Source of the DNA: Chitinophaga filiformis
GTDB lineage: Bacteria > Bacteroidota > Bacteroidia > Chitinophagales > Chitinophagaceae
DNA: 64,000 bases
Direction: 5' to 3'
Assembly: GCF_900102545.1 (NCBI RefSeq)
Contig: NZ_FNBN01000002.1
Coordinates: forward strand, 284,264-348,263
Program-made: the position numbers and the translations under genes
Notes under the pieces: generated by a model
What the model was told of the DNA's origin: nothing
The model's input: the letters and a program-made list of their open reading frames with translations, nothing else
The model's database searches: none
Shown here: piece by piece, positions 8,619 to 18,064 of the stretch
Layout: each line of letters starts with the position of its first letter
Numbering within the stretch: position 1 is the stretch's first letter

Positions 8619-11054
8619 TCAGAACTTATACGCAAAGCTTGCAGTAAAGTTCCTTCTTCGTTGTGGGTTTACAGACCAGTATCCGATATAGTATGTTTCA
8701 TTAGTGATATTATTCACGTTCAGCGAGATCCTGAAATCCTGCGAATTGTAGGATATAGCGCCATTCACCAATACATAACCTGGCAGATAAAAATCACCGG
8801 TAGCAGCGTTGTCTATCACTTTATACCGACCAGCATAGTTACCGCCCACACCAAAGCCAAAGTTCTTCAGTTTACCGTTCTGGATTTTATAGTTTGCCCA
8901 GATGTTGGCCAGATCCTGCGGACCTTGTCCACCGGGCGCTCTGCCTGGCTCAGAATAGAAATCCTTAGGATCACCTTCCTTTACTTTCGTACTGTTATGG
9001 CTATAACCTGCTGTCAGGTTCAATCCCTTCACCGGGTTGGCATTAACATCCAGTTCAAATCCTTTGCTGCCTACCTTACCTCCTTGAATGACACTCATCG
9101 GATTTGTCGGATCAGGATATACCCTGTCCGATACCTTGATGTCATATACAGAGAAGGTAGCATGTACCCTGTCCTCTAACAGGTTTGCCTTTACACCATA
9201 CTCCACCTGGTTGGCGTGTTCGGGTTTAAATGTCTTCACCCGCACATTGTTACCATCAGCATCAGATACCTGCTGTGGCGCCACATTGATAAAGGCGTTC
9301 ATATAGCTCGCAAACACGGATAGCTTATTTAAGATCGGCTCATAAGCAAGACCAAACTTCGGCGACAATGCAAACTGATCATAGTCATCATCTTTTGTGC
9401 TCTTTTCTCCCCTGGAATCAAAATAATCTGCCCGCAGACTCACCATTGCAGACAGTCCCGGTGTAATATTCAGTACATCAGAAACATAGGCACTATAAGA
9501 GCTATTAGAGATATTACTGTTGCTGATACCCGTACCGGCCAGCAAATTGTCAATCGCCGACTTAGACAGACTTACAGGCCCGGTTGTATCATTGGTATAT
9601 GGGTCAACATAATAACGGATGTCACCCTGTGGGGTTACAGACCTTCCGGCAGCCCAGCCAGAGCCATTATCAATTACATTCCTGTGGAAATAATCCAATC
9701 CAACCAGCAAACGGTTTCTCAGGTTACCGATCTTAAAATCGCCGTTAAAGTTCTGCTGAATATCTGTTGTATTGGTAGTCTGGTTCTCATTGTGGAAGTA
9801 CTGATCGAAATAATCATCCCCCGGAATATCATCCCATATATAGGTATAAACGCCGTTGGATTTTACACTCCCTCTTGAGATAACCGTCTGGGAGGTCCAC
9901 TGATCAGATATCCTGTACAACATCTGTCCCTGTAGGTTATAACGGGGGTTCTTAATGGTCAGATCATTACTGGTAAAGGACAGGTCATTATTCAGATTCA
10001 GTTCTTCGATCGTTTTATACCGCAATGGGGAAACCCTGTCTGAATGGAAGAATACCGGAGCAACTGCTCTTTCTTCGTTCAGGATCTCTGCCATTACCTG
10101 GAAGGACAGCTTATCATTCACTTCATAAGCCAATGATGGTGCAATGAAAAAGGACTTCTTAAACCCTGCATCCTGGAAGCTGTTCTCAGAATGATAGGCA
10201 GTGTTCACGCGCATAGCGATCTTTTTCTTTTCGCTCAAAAGCGCATTCACATCCGCCGTTAGTCTGTTCAGGCCATAGCTGCCGAAGTTATAACCTACTT
10301 CACCACCAAAGCCATAATAAGGCTTTTTAGTGATGGTATTGATCATCCCTCCATAGCTGTAAAAGGCGCCGCCAAACAATGTACCTGAAGGGCCTTTAAT
10401 CACCTGTATCTCCTCAATATCTGCCGGATCAAGGTTACCACTGGTAATGCCCGGTAATCCGTTATATAACAGCGGCTGTGCATCAAAACCTCTCAGCGCA
10501 AAGTAAGAAGCTCCGTCTCCTGCCCTTCCGGTAGACTCCCAGGTACGGGTAATACCTGGTACATTCCTGAATACATCATCATAGTTAGTGATGCCCTGCT
10601 GTTTGATGATCTCTGAAGATACCGTGTTATATACCTGCGGATTCTCCAGGTTCCTTAACGGCATCTTCGCCACTATCTTGTTCTCCTTATTCGGATTAGT
10701 AGAGGATATGATGATCTCCTGCAATTGGGCAGCGTTCTCATTCAATACAAAATCAACATGCACTGTTTGTCCGGCAGCTACACTCACAGATTTCTCCTGG
10801 CCTGCAGCAGCAACAGCTGATACTTTCAGCAACCAGTTGCCAGGTTTTACATTCTTAATAATAAACGCCCCTTTCTCATCACTGATACTCCCCCATTTGG
10901 AGCGCTCGATCCTGATCGTCACATTGGACGCCGGCTTACCATCACTGGTGGTGATCGTTCCAGTGACGATGCCATTGTTGTCCTTCACACCCTGTGCAGA
11001 TACAACATGGATCAACGATAATAAAATAATAAGAAAAAGTAGATGTCTGGTCAT
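8619..11054 (-). CDS. TonB-dependent siderophore-type receptor
   Basis: This outer-membrane receptor (811 aa) has a signal peptide ending VVSAQ, a carboxypeptidase-regulatory-like beta domain (about 25-110: GTITTSDGKPASNVTIRIER), a plug domain (about 130-240: PQVYNTVSSEIIKQQG, then GGMINTITKKP) and a 22-strand barrel ending in the aromatic FAYKF. Features such as FFHRNVIDNGSGWAAG and PGRAPGGQGPQDLANIWANY fit the ferric-siderophore (FhuA/FhuE/FpvA) group rather than SusC; its length is also shorter than SusC. No siderophore synthesis or FecR/sigma gene adjoins it. It is probably iron-regulated, but I see no Fur box I would defend. Confidence 0.87.
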   Translation of the reverse strand: MTRHLLFLIILLSLIHVVSAQGVKDNNGIVTGTITTSDGKPASNVTIRIERSKWGSISDEKGAFIIKNVKPGNWLLKVSAVAAAGQEKSVSVAAGQTVHVDFVLNENAAQLQEIIISSTNPNKENKIVAKMPLRNLENPQVYNTVSSEIIKQQGITNYDDVFRNVPGITRTWESTGRAGDGASYFALRGFDAQPLLYNGLPGITSGNLDPADIEEIQVIKGPSGTLFGGAFYSYGGMINTITKKPYYGFGGEVGYNFGSYGLNRLTADVNALLSEKKKIAMRVNTAYHSENSFQDAGFKKSFFIAPSLAYEVNDKLSFQVMAEILNEERAVAPVFFHSDRVSPLRYKTIEELNLNNDLSFTSNDLTIKNPRYNLQGQMLYRISDQWTSQTVISRGSVKSNGVYTYIWDDIPGDDYFDQYFHNENQTTNTTDIQQNFNGDFKIGNLRNRLLVGLDYFHRNVIDNGSGWAAGRSVTPQGDIRYYVDPYTNDTTGPVSLSKSAIDNLLAGTGISNSNISNSSYSAYVSDVLNITPGLSAMVSLRADYFDSRGEKSTKDDDYDQFALSPKFGLAYEPILNKLSVFASYMNAFINVAPQQVSDADGNNVRVKTFKPEHANQVEYGVKANLLEDRVHATFSVYDIKVSDRVYPDPTNPMSVIQGGKVGSKGFELDVNANPVKGLNLTAGYSHNSTKVKEGDPKDFYSEPGRAPGGQGPQDLANIWANYKIQNGKLKNFGFGVGGNYAGRYKVIDNAATGDFYLPGYVLVNGAISYNSQDFRISLNVNNITNETYYIGYWSVNPQRRRNFTASFAYKF

Positions 11055-11203
11055 TCCCGTTAACTTATGGTTGAATAGAAACTAATTTGAACTGCAAAAA
11101 TGACGTGACGAAAAGGGAACAGTTTACGCAATGCGGAATTTATTTTCCGGGAAGCCTGAAATGACCAACAGTTGACACTGACAAGATAAGATAAGGGGTA
11201 TCT

Positions 11204-11251
11204 GATAAAAACAACAGCGCCGCAGAAGACGTATCCCCTGCGGCGCTGTTG
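11204..11251 (-). terminator. Intrinsic terminator of the SusC/SusD pair
   Basis: A perfect 14-bp stem (11212-11225 with 11238-11251) and a 12-nt loop are followed on the minus strand by a T-run (AAAAA on the plus strand just below 11212). It sits 10 bp past the SusD stop codon. Confidence 0.88.
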
Positions 11252-11261
11252 CTGACTAAAA

Positions 11262-12578
11262 CTACAAATTGCTCTCATTCTGTGGCAACGGATACCTTGC
11301 CCACACATCATCATCGGGCCTGTCTTTCGGCAGGGTTCCCAATAAGTTATAACGTCTGACGTCTATCCAGCGGTGTCCTTCCATGAACAGGGAATAGCGC
11401 CTGTTGTACAACAGTTCTGTTATCAATGCAGCGTTAGTAATCGCACCTGCATATGGTGTAAGGTTATGCGCTGTTCTGATACGGTTCAGGGCCACAATAC
11501 CATCTGGTATAGCCCCACTCTGGATCTTAGCTTCTGCATAGATCAGGATCAGCTCCTCATTGCGGATGATGCTCACCGGCGAATTCAGAGAGCTCCAGAT
11601 CACCACATCACGTGTAGCAGTCAGACCATTCTGACTGAATGCCGCATTACGCTGGGCTGTTTTATTAATACGGTCATCTCCGGGAATAATATCCGCAGCA
11701 TAAGAAGGATGCGCTCCTCTTACCTCACCCGTATTATTTGGTGGGATAAACATCGTATTGGCCAGGTCTCCACCATTCGTAGAGAAGTAGTGGTACACAC
11801 CTGTATTCAATGCTCCATTCAGGTCAAAGAAAGACTCATTCAGAGCAGTCAATGCAGCAGCCCAGTTTTTACGGTAGATATATACCCTGGCAGCCAGCGC
11901 ACGGTTAAATTTCAGCAGACCGGCAGCATCCTTGAAACCAGCAAAACCATCTGACAAGGGGAACATCACTTCAGATCCTGTCAGGTCTGCTTTTCCGTCG
12001 TCCAGGAATTGCAGGATTGTATCCATCACCTTCCCAGGGTCTGTCACCACAGGACCTAATGTAGCGCCATTAGGCACGGGTATACGGGCGCCATTGGAAT
12101 CAGTCATATTGATATTCAACAGTAACTGATAACCGATCAACGTCTTTGCAAATCCGGAAAAGGCTTTCTTCTGTACATCTGAAGCAATCTCCGTACGGGC
12201 ATTCTTTGCAGCATCCAGCAGGATGAAGCATTGCCTGGCCACCTGATAACGGGAGCCCCAGGGATTGGTCAGATAGAAAGTGTTATTGTCCAGCCTTCTG
12301 CTACCACCACCGAGAATATCGGTCGTATAACGGGGCTCAGAACCAGAGAAACGATAAATTTCTCTGCCAATAGCACCTATACCATCCAGGTAAACGGCAT
12401 AGTTGTTACGCATACCTGATTCTGCACCTGTTACCAGGTTAAACAGATCGCTACGTGTTGGATTACCAATGACGCCACCTACTACAGGTGTATTCAGACT
12501 GGTTATTTCCCCTTTCTGACATGCACTCATGATCAGCAGGAAAAAGGCGGCAGTTATAATTGAGAAATAGTTCTTCAT
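11262..12578 (-). CDS. SusD/RagB-family outer-membrane lipoprotein
   Basis: This 438-aa glycan- or nutrient-binding lipoprotein caps the SusC transporter encoded 30 bp upstream. A lipobox (LLIMSAC) follows a short signal peptide. The helical TPR-type core shows the usual C-terminal pattern: EELILIYAEAKIQSG, ALNRIRTAHNL, then LLYNRRYSLFMEGHRWIDVRR. It is shorter than the classical SusD of about 530 aa. No enzyme follows it before the terminator, so the ligand cannot be inferred and may not be a polysaccharide. Confidence 0.9.
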   Translation of the reverse strand: MKNYFSIITAAFFLLIMSACQKGEITSLNTPVVGGVIGNPTRSDLFNLVTGAESGMRNNYAVYLDGIGAIGREIYRFSGSEPRYTTDILGGGSRRLDNNTFYLTNPWGSRYQVARQCFILLDAAKNARTEIASDVQKKAFSGFAKTLIGYQLLLNINMTDSNGARIPVPNGATLGPVVTDPGKVMDTILQFLDDGKADLTGSEVMFPLSDGFAGFKDAAGLLKFNRALAARVYIYRKNWAAALTALNESFFDLNGALNTGVYHYFSTNGGDLANTMFIPPNNTGEVRGAHPSYAADIIPGDDRINKTAQRNAAFSQNGLTATRDVVIWSSLNSPVSIIRNEELILIYAEAKIQSGAIPDGIVALNRIRTAHNLTPYAGAITNAALITELLYNRRYSLFMEGHRWIDVRRYNLLGTLPKDRPDDDVWARYPLPQNESNL

Positions 12579-12608
12579 ATGAAATAATTTTTAACAGACA
12601 GAAAATGA

Positions 12609-15599
12609 TCAGAAATCCACACCAACATGGAAGCTGGCTCTTTTGGAAGCAGGGAATGGTGTAACATCCACACCGGTAGATAAACCGTTACTACCGCGGC
12701 TTGTAGAGGTAGTGATGGTATTACTTCCGAAGTTGGATACTTCAGGATCATATCCTACATAACTTGTCCAGGTAAAGAAGTTGTTGGCCGATACACCGAG
12801 GCGTACACCCTTGATGAAATTTGTATTCCTCAGGGGCACATTATAGTAAAGCCCTATCTCACGGATACGTACATAGGAAGCATCCTGCACATAGATAGAA
12901 GCGTCGCCTGCACCCGTGCGGTAAACACCAGCCTTCTGGCCATGCAGTACGTCGTCATAGTCAAATGAAGTAGCGCCCAGGTCCGTCAGTAGCTGTGTAA
13001 GGTTGATATTGTCGCCTCCTTTCTTCCAGTGTATGAGGAAGCGCAGTGTAAAGTTCTTCAGGAATGTTACCTCATCATAAAAACTCATCTGGAATTTAGG
13101 TTCTGAATTACCGATCAGTTTCAGATCGCTACCCACCGTTCCTTTGATCTGTGTAGCGGGTTGCCCCTCTTCCAGGTAGAAAGTGCCTAGTGAGTTACCG
13201 AAGGCGCCGATAGCATAAGGAGGTATCAGCAGCTTGGTTACCTTAGAGCGGTTACGCCACCAGCTGATGGAGGAAGACCATCTGATGTTTTTATTGTTGA
13301 TTGGGATCGCTGTCAGTCCCAGCTCAATACCATTATTCTTCAGGTCACCACTGTTCTTCCACTCATTTGCATAACCGGAAGATCCTGGTAATGCGTGACG
13401 CAGCAGTACATCCTGGATCTTCTTGATATAATAAGTAGCTTCCAGGCTTATTCTACCGTCCAGTACACTCACATCCAGACCACTTTCAAATTCAGACTGT
13501 CTTTCCGGTTTGATGTCAGGATTACCCAGCAGGTTATCTACCAGTATACCGGGATATCCACCGATATTGCTTCCCAGCATACCTGTGAACTTACTGCTGT
13601 ATGGTGGTACGTTACCAGACTGACCATAGGCAGCGCGGATCTTCAGGTTCTGAACATTTTTCACATCCCAGAATTTCATCTTTGCAATATTCCAGGAAAT
13701 CGCTCCTTTAGGGAATACATAGTATTTCTTGTAATCGCCGTTGTTGGTAGACCGGTCAAAACGTACACCACCACTCAGTGTGATCGCGTCGATGAGTGAA
13801 AGGTCTTCCTGTATGAAGATACCATTGTCGCGGTACTTCTGCCTGAACTGTCTTGTAGTTGTATTGGCGCTGGCATCGAGGTTGCTCTGTCCGGCTACGA
13901 GGTTGGTAGCCACTGTTACGATGTTATCCATGAAGCCTGTTTCCAGGGTAGCGCCTACTGTACTTGTCAGACTGAGGTTTTCACTTGGCGTGAAGGTATT
14001 CGCCAGGAAACCACCTAAGTTAGTATTGGTGTTGTTGGTGTTCCCCTGGATGGAATGTCCCTGCAAGGCGTTTTCCTCAAACTGCAGATCACGGGGGAAC
14101 AGAGCGGCTGTTTTATAGTTAAAATAATCCACACCACCGCGGCCGATGAATTTGGTAGTAGAATGTTCACTCTGCTGAATACGCACCTCCAGATTCGCAC
14201 CACCCACAAAGCGGTTGGTCAGCTCATTGTTTTTCATTTTATCACGGGTCTCAAGCGGATTGGAAGCCGCAAACGGATTCCGGGGGTATTCACCTAATGC
14301 ATTGGGGAACAGGTCTACAAAGTCGGGAGTAGATGATAAAGCCACACCGTAAGTCACACCGTTGTTATCGTTATTCGTCAGACCTCTGTCGGCGTCGGAA
14401 TGAATATAACTGGTACTAACGCCAAGAGAGATATGGTCGCTTATCCTGTGATCGATATTGATACGTACGGAGTTATTAAAATAACCGGTATTCTTTACAA
14501 TACCCTGTTCCTGCCTGCGGTTGCCGGAGATGTAGAAGGTGGTCTTTTCTCCACCACCACTCAGCGACAGACCTGTATTTAGTATCAGCCCTGTTTCGCC
14601 ATACATTTCCTTCTCGTAATCATAGATCTTACCTGCGCTCTTAGCCGCGTTATATTGCGCTGCATACGCCGCACGTCTCGCTATTACCGCTGGATCAGTG
14701 CTGGAAGCCGGACCAGCCAGATCAGCAGCCGTTTCAGGTGTAAAAGTACGCACGCCCATCAGGTGTCTTACTTTGGCAAACCCTGTTTCATGGTTCACGC
14801 TGATCTTTGTTTTACCAGCCCTTCCTTTTTTGGTGGTGATGATTACCACACCGGCCGCCGCTTTCGCACCATAGAGAGCAGCAGCAGAGGCTCCTTTAAG
14901 GATTTCGATATTCTCGATATCCTGTGGGTTCAGATCCGCAATACGGCTGGAAGGGTTATCCTGGTTATTGGGGTTACCCGCAGTAGCAGCACCGGTTACA
15001 TCGTTCAATCCGGCAGGGATACTGCTATTATTGAAGAAGATACCGTCCACTATATATAGTGGCTGTGAGTTACCAAATACGGAAGTGATACCTCTCATCT
15101 TCACAGAAATACCACCACCGGGAGCACCGGAGTTGGCGGTGATCAGCGCGCCAGGCACTTTACCACTCAGGGCCGCGTCGAAGGTCTGCGCGGGCGCAGC
15201 ACCAGACAACTGATTGGCATTGATGGTGACCACAGTATTGGCCAGGTTACTTCTCTTTACAGTAGTAGCCAGACCTGTTACCACAATTTCGTCCAGTTTA
15301 GCAAAGTCTTCCTCCATGGTAATGTCCAGGGAAGAACTGCCCGATACCTTAATAGTTTGTGTTTTGTACCCCGTAAAAGAAACGAGAAGAGTAGCGTTCG
15401 GCGGAACGCTTAAATTATAGGCGCCACTACCATCGGAGATAGTCCCTCTGTTGGTGCCCTGTATTCTGATAGTTACACCGGGAATTGGTTTGCCATTCAC
15501 GGCGTCCTTAATTCTTCCTGAAATGTTTTGCTGCGCAAATAGTGCCAGTGTGCTACATAGAAATAGCAACACAAGCAAGCTGGATTTGGGTAGAAGCAT
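12609..15599 (-). CDS. SusC/RagA-family TonB-dependent transporter
   Basis: The 996-aa outer-membrane protein has a signal peptide ending ALFAQQ, a carboxypeptidase-regulatory-like domain (about 24-105: SGRIKDAVNGKPIPGVTIRI), the TonB-box region LDEIVVTGLATTVKR, and a plug with the SusC signatures PLYIVDGIFF and NIEILKGASAAALYGAKAAAGVVIITTKKG. The barrel ends FHVGVDF. It is the first gene of a two-gene operon with SusD. The 400 bp upstream contain no promoter element I can defend. With no enzymes nearby, the imported substrate is unknown. Confidence 0.93.
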   Translation of the reverse strand: MLLPKSSLLVLLFLCSTLALFAQQNISGRIKDAVNGKPIPGVTIRIQGTNRGTISDGSGAYNLSVPPNATLLVSFTGYKTQTIKVSGSSSLDITMEEDFAKLDEIVVTGLATTVKRSNLANTVVTINANQLSGAAPAQTFDAALSGKVPGALITANSGAPGGGISVKMRGITSVFGNSQPLYIVDGIFFNNSSIPAGLNDVTGAATAGNPNNQDNPSSRIADLNPQDIENIEILKGASAAALYGAKAAAGVVIITTKKGRAGKTKISVNHETGFAKVRHLMGVRTFTPETAADLAGPASSTDPAVIARRAAYAAQYNAAKSAGKIYDYEKEMYGETGLILNTGLSLSGGGEKTTFYISGNRRQEQGIVKNTGYFNNSVRINIDHRISDHISLGVSTSYIHSDADRGLTNNDNNGVTYGVALSSTPDFVDLFPNALGEYPRNPFAASNPLETRDKMKNNELTNRFVGGANLEVRIQQSEHSTTKFIGRGGVDYFNYKTAALFPRDLQFEENALQGHSIQGNTNNTNTNLGGFLANTFTPSENLSLTSTVGATLETGFMDNIVTVATNLVAGQSNLDASANTTTRQFRQKYRDNGIFIQEDLSLIDAITLSGGVRFDRSTNNGDYKKYYVFPKGAISWNIAKMKFWDVKNVQNLKIRAAYGQSGNVPPYSSKFTGMLGSNIGGYPGILVDNLLGNPDIKPERQSEFESGLDVSVLDGRISLEATYYIKKIQDVLLRHALPGSSGYANEWKNSGDLKNNGIELGLTAIPINNKNIRWSSSISWWRNRSKVTKLLIPPYAIGAFGNSLGTFYLEEGQPATQIKGTVGSDLKLIGNSEPKFQMSFYDEVTFLKNFTLRFLIHWKKGGDNINLTQLLTDLGATSFDYDDVLHGQKAGVYRTGAGDASIYVQDASYVRIREIGLYYNVPLRNTNFIKGVRLGVSANNFFTWTSYVGYDPEVSNFGSNTITTSTSRGSNGLSTGVDVTPFPASKRASFHVGVDF

Positions 15600-15940
15600 A
15601 GCTTGTTCGATTTAGATATGATGATGATTGATAAAAAAATGCTACAGGTTCTTTTACTGATCTTGTGATCCGCGATTTCAGATTTTGGTGGTAAACGTGC
15701 TATTGGCCATTCTGCTTATTTAACAGTTAACAGTGCATTGTGGTTCCCTGCCGGAATATTCAGCTGCCTGGTTTCCGGGACATCGGCAGGTAGACTTTCA
15801 TGAAGCGTTTTCTATAACGTTGAATAAGTTCGGCAGATTACGAAAAACTAAAAGCATTTCGTTTTTTTTGTTTGGGTGATTTATACTATATTTTCTGATG
15901 ACCCATTTCTCCTGCAATAGTTTAGCATTAAACAATAAGA

Positions 15941-15976
15941 TCCCGTAACCGGTTACATAATAAACCGGTTACGGGA
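15941..15976 (-). terminator. Long perfect hairpin, probable terminator
   Basis: Arms 15941-15954 and 15963-15976 form a perfect 14-bp stem (TCCCGTAACCGGTT) with an 8-nt loop, 25 bp past the stop of the minus-strand gene at 16002. T-runs are weak on both sides. Otherwise the 15600-16001 gap, which also carries the SusC promoter, shows nothing recognisable. Confidence 0.65.
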
Positions 15977-16001
15977 CATTTTATCTGGTATATAGAATTG
16001 A

Positions 16002-16370
16002 TCAGGGTTTTACACTACCCTGTAATGCACCTTTGAGATCTTTGGAAATCAATTTATTCCCGTCAAAGAATGATACAGTGGCTTTATCTTTTATGCTGAA
16101 TTGCACAGGATTCAGGAGGATTACCTTACCATTGAAATTATCCAGCTTCAGTATTTCTCCCGTGGTATTTCTCTGTACCTGTATATAAGCGATAGCGTTA
16201 GGGCCGTCCTTAGACAAGTCTACGTAAAATGTATAGTAATAATCTCCGTCGGTCTGGTATCCTATTTCGGTAAAAGGAGGTTTGAGATCACCTGCCTTGG
16301 CAACAGCAATGCTGAAGGAAAACATTGCCAGCATGACAATAAGAAATAGGTTTAGTGCGCGCTTTGTCAT
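16002..16370 (-). CDS. Small secreted protein of unknown function
   Basis: I do not recognise this protein (122 aa from ATG 16370; a longer start at 16412 is possible). From 16370 it begins with a convincing signal peptide (MTKRALNLFLIVMLAMFSF, cleavage near VAKA). The mature part of about 100 residues is rich in alternating beta-strand patterns (DGDYYYTFYVDLSKDG, AIAYIQVQRN, KVILLNPVQFSIKD, ATVSFFDG) and has no cysteine, suggesting a small beta-sandwich. It is divergent from the TlpA-like gene at 16842 and could share a regulatory region with it. Function cannot be inferred. Confidence 0.6.
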   Translation of the reverse strand: MTKRALNLFLIVMLAMFSFSIAVAKAGDLKPPFTEIGYQTDGDYYYTFYVDLSKDGPNAIAYIQVQRNTTGEILKLDNFNGKVILLNPVQFSIKDKATVSFFDGNKLISKDLKGALQGSVKP

Positions 16371-16841
16371 AGGGATAGTCTTTAATAATTCGGTAAAAGG
16401 TTCGTGTTCCATTACAATTTAACAATTTTTTATATTTAAAAGCAACTTTTATTTGCTATGCAGATAAAAAAGTTTTCCCTGCTCCACGGAAAATTCTTTA
16501 AAAAAATTTTCTCCGATGATTATCAACAACTTAATCACGTTCACGCCTGATGGCAGGAAAAAGTTTTTCCTGCTGTTTCCTCCAGGTTTCCAGCCACATA
16601 TCCCTTTATAAGTCTCATATAATAAATCAATTATGTATTTCTACACCCAACATTTTGGATACTCTTAATATCTACGTCTGCATTTCCCCATTCCATATAC
16701 TTTAATTTTTTTTTTAACCCTTGTACGCATATCGGGTAATAAATGTTGTCTTATATGCAAAGGGTTCATTCAATACAATGCGCGTTAGATGTTGAATCTA
16801 CTTTAATAATTCGTGTAACCATAATAATAAAGGTAAAACAG
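16371..16841. other. AT-rich divergent intergenic region with palindrome
   Basis: This gap separates two divergent genes. It contains a 21-nt palindrome built on GCAGGAAAA/TTTTCCTGC (16553-16573) and several A/T runs. No complete TAnnTTTG promoter was found. The palindrome is placed where an operator controlling both genes could lie, but that is conjecture. Confidence 0.35.
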
Positions 16842-17975
16842 ATGAACAGAAGCTTAATGGTTCTTGCAGCCTGCTGCATGACTATGCCAGCCTTTGCACA
16901 ATCCTTTCAGATTAAAGGAAAGCTCGGAAGATTACAGGCACCAGCCAAGGTATACATTGGTTACACTTTTGACGGCAAAAGTGTATATGATTCAGCAGAT
17001 GTTGACAATGGTAATTTTTCGTTCGACAAACCGGTATCCTATCCAACTAACATTCTGCTGACTGTAAGCCGGGATGGGGAGCCTCAGACTTTCTTTAATG
17101 CAAAAGATATTGCACATCTATATGTAGAACCGGGTTCAATCGTATGGTTAACATCCGACGAAAGTATCGCCAACTTCGATTCTAACGGATCTGCTTCGCA
17201 GGATGATTATAAAACGTATGAGAAGTTTATGGCAGATGCAGAGGAAAAACTGACACTGCTGACAACTGAATCATCAAATACATTGCAGAATGACGTATCG
17301 GAAAAAGCACTGGCTGCCAAAAGCAACTATATGGAGCATTTCCGTGCTGCAATGGACTACAGAAAACAGAAAATGAAAGAGTTTATCCAGCAGCATCCTG
17401 AGATGTATATCAGCCTGGATATCCTTGAAGAATACGCAGGTGCTTTTATCGATTTCCGTGATGTAGAGCCGTTATTTAAATCACTGGCCGACAAAACGAA
17501 ATCATCCGCAAAAGGTAAAGCATACCTGAAGAAGATCGAAACAGCAAAACAAACCGCGGTTGGAGCTGCAGCACCGGAGTTTTCTATGAAAGATCCTGAA
17601 GGTAATAGGGTTGCACTGTCTTCCTTCAAAGGAAAAGTAGTATTCCTGAACTTCTGGGCCAGCTGGTCTGCAGCTTCCAGATTAGAAAATCAGCAGCTGA
17701 AACAGATCCTGAAACCTTACAGCCCGAAAGAAGTGACTGTGATCAATGTGGCACTGGAAGAACGTAAGGAACCCTGGGTGCAGGCTATATCAGAAGACAG
17801 AATGCCAGGATACAATGTATCCGATCTGAAATTCCTAAGAAACGAGATCGCCGAACTTTACAACGTGTCTGCTGTTCCGCAGAACGTGCTGATAGACGGC
17901 TCAGGAAATATTATTGCCAGAAATCTGAAGGGGAGTCAACTGTCAGAGAAATTAGCTGGTATAGTTGGTAAATAA
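16842..17975 (+). CDS. TlpA/AhpC-like thioredoxin-fold protein lacking redox cysteines
   Basis: The 377-aa secreted protein is started at ATG 16842, which has AAAGG upstream and a signal peptide ending PAFAQ. The N-terminal half resembles the DUF4369 domain (FQIKGKLGRLQAPAKVYIGY). A helical linker precedes a C-terminal thioredoxin domain (about 245-377: APEFSMKDPEGN, VVFLNFWASW, cis-Pro loop SAVPQNVLIDG). Where relatives carry CxxC, this one reads W-S276-A-A-S279, and the mature protein has no cysteine at all. It therefore cannot perform thiol exchange and may be a binding or scaffold protein. It is monocistronic, with a strong terminator following. Confidence 0.82.
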   Translation: MNRSLMVLAACCMTMPAFAQSFQIKGKLGRLQAPAKVYIGYTFDGKSVYDSADVDNGNFSFDKPVSYPTNILLTVSRDGEPQTFFNAKDIAHLYVEPGSIVWLTSDESIANFDSNGSASQDDYKTYEKFMADAEEKLTLLTTESSNTLQNDVSEKALAAKSNYMEHFRAAMDYRKQKMKEFIQQHPEMYISLDILEEYAGAFIDFRDVEPLFKSLADKTKSSAKGKAYLKKIETAKQTAVGAAAPEFSMKDPEGNRVALSSFKGKVVFLNFWASWSAASRLENQQLKQILKPYSPKEVTVINVALEERKEPWVQAISEDRMPGYNVSDLKFLRNEIAELYNVSAVPQNVLIDGSGNIIARNLKGSQLSEKLAGIVGK

Positions 17976-18023
17976 GTAAAAGAGTGTAATCATAACAGGT
18001 AGTCATAGTGAATTAATGCAAAC

Positions 18024-18058
18024 CCGGCAGGTGAACACCTGCCGGTTCTTTTTTTATT
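18024..18058 (+). terminator. Intrinsic terminator
   Basis: A 10-bp stem CCGGCAGGTG/CACCTGCCGG (18024-18033 with 18036-18045) is followed by TTCTTTTTTT. It closes the TlpA-like gene, and the convergent lyase gene ends just beyond it. Confidence 0.9.
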
Positions 18059-18064
18059 AAAATT

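Noticed and set aside
8604..9179. 191-residue plus-strand frame inside the TonB receptor
   Set aside because: Antisense to a clear receptor gene; no signal, motif or plausible start.
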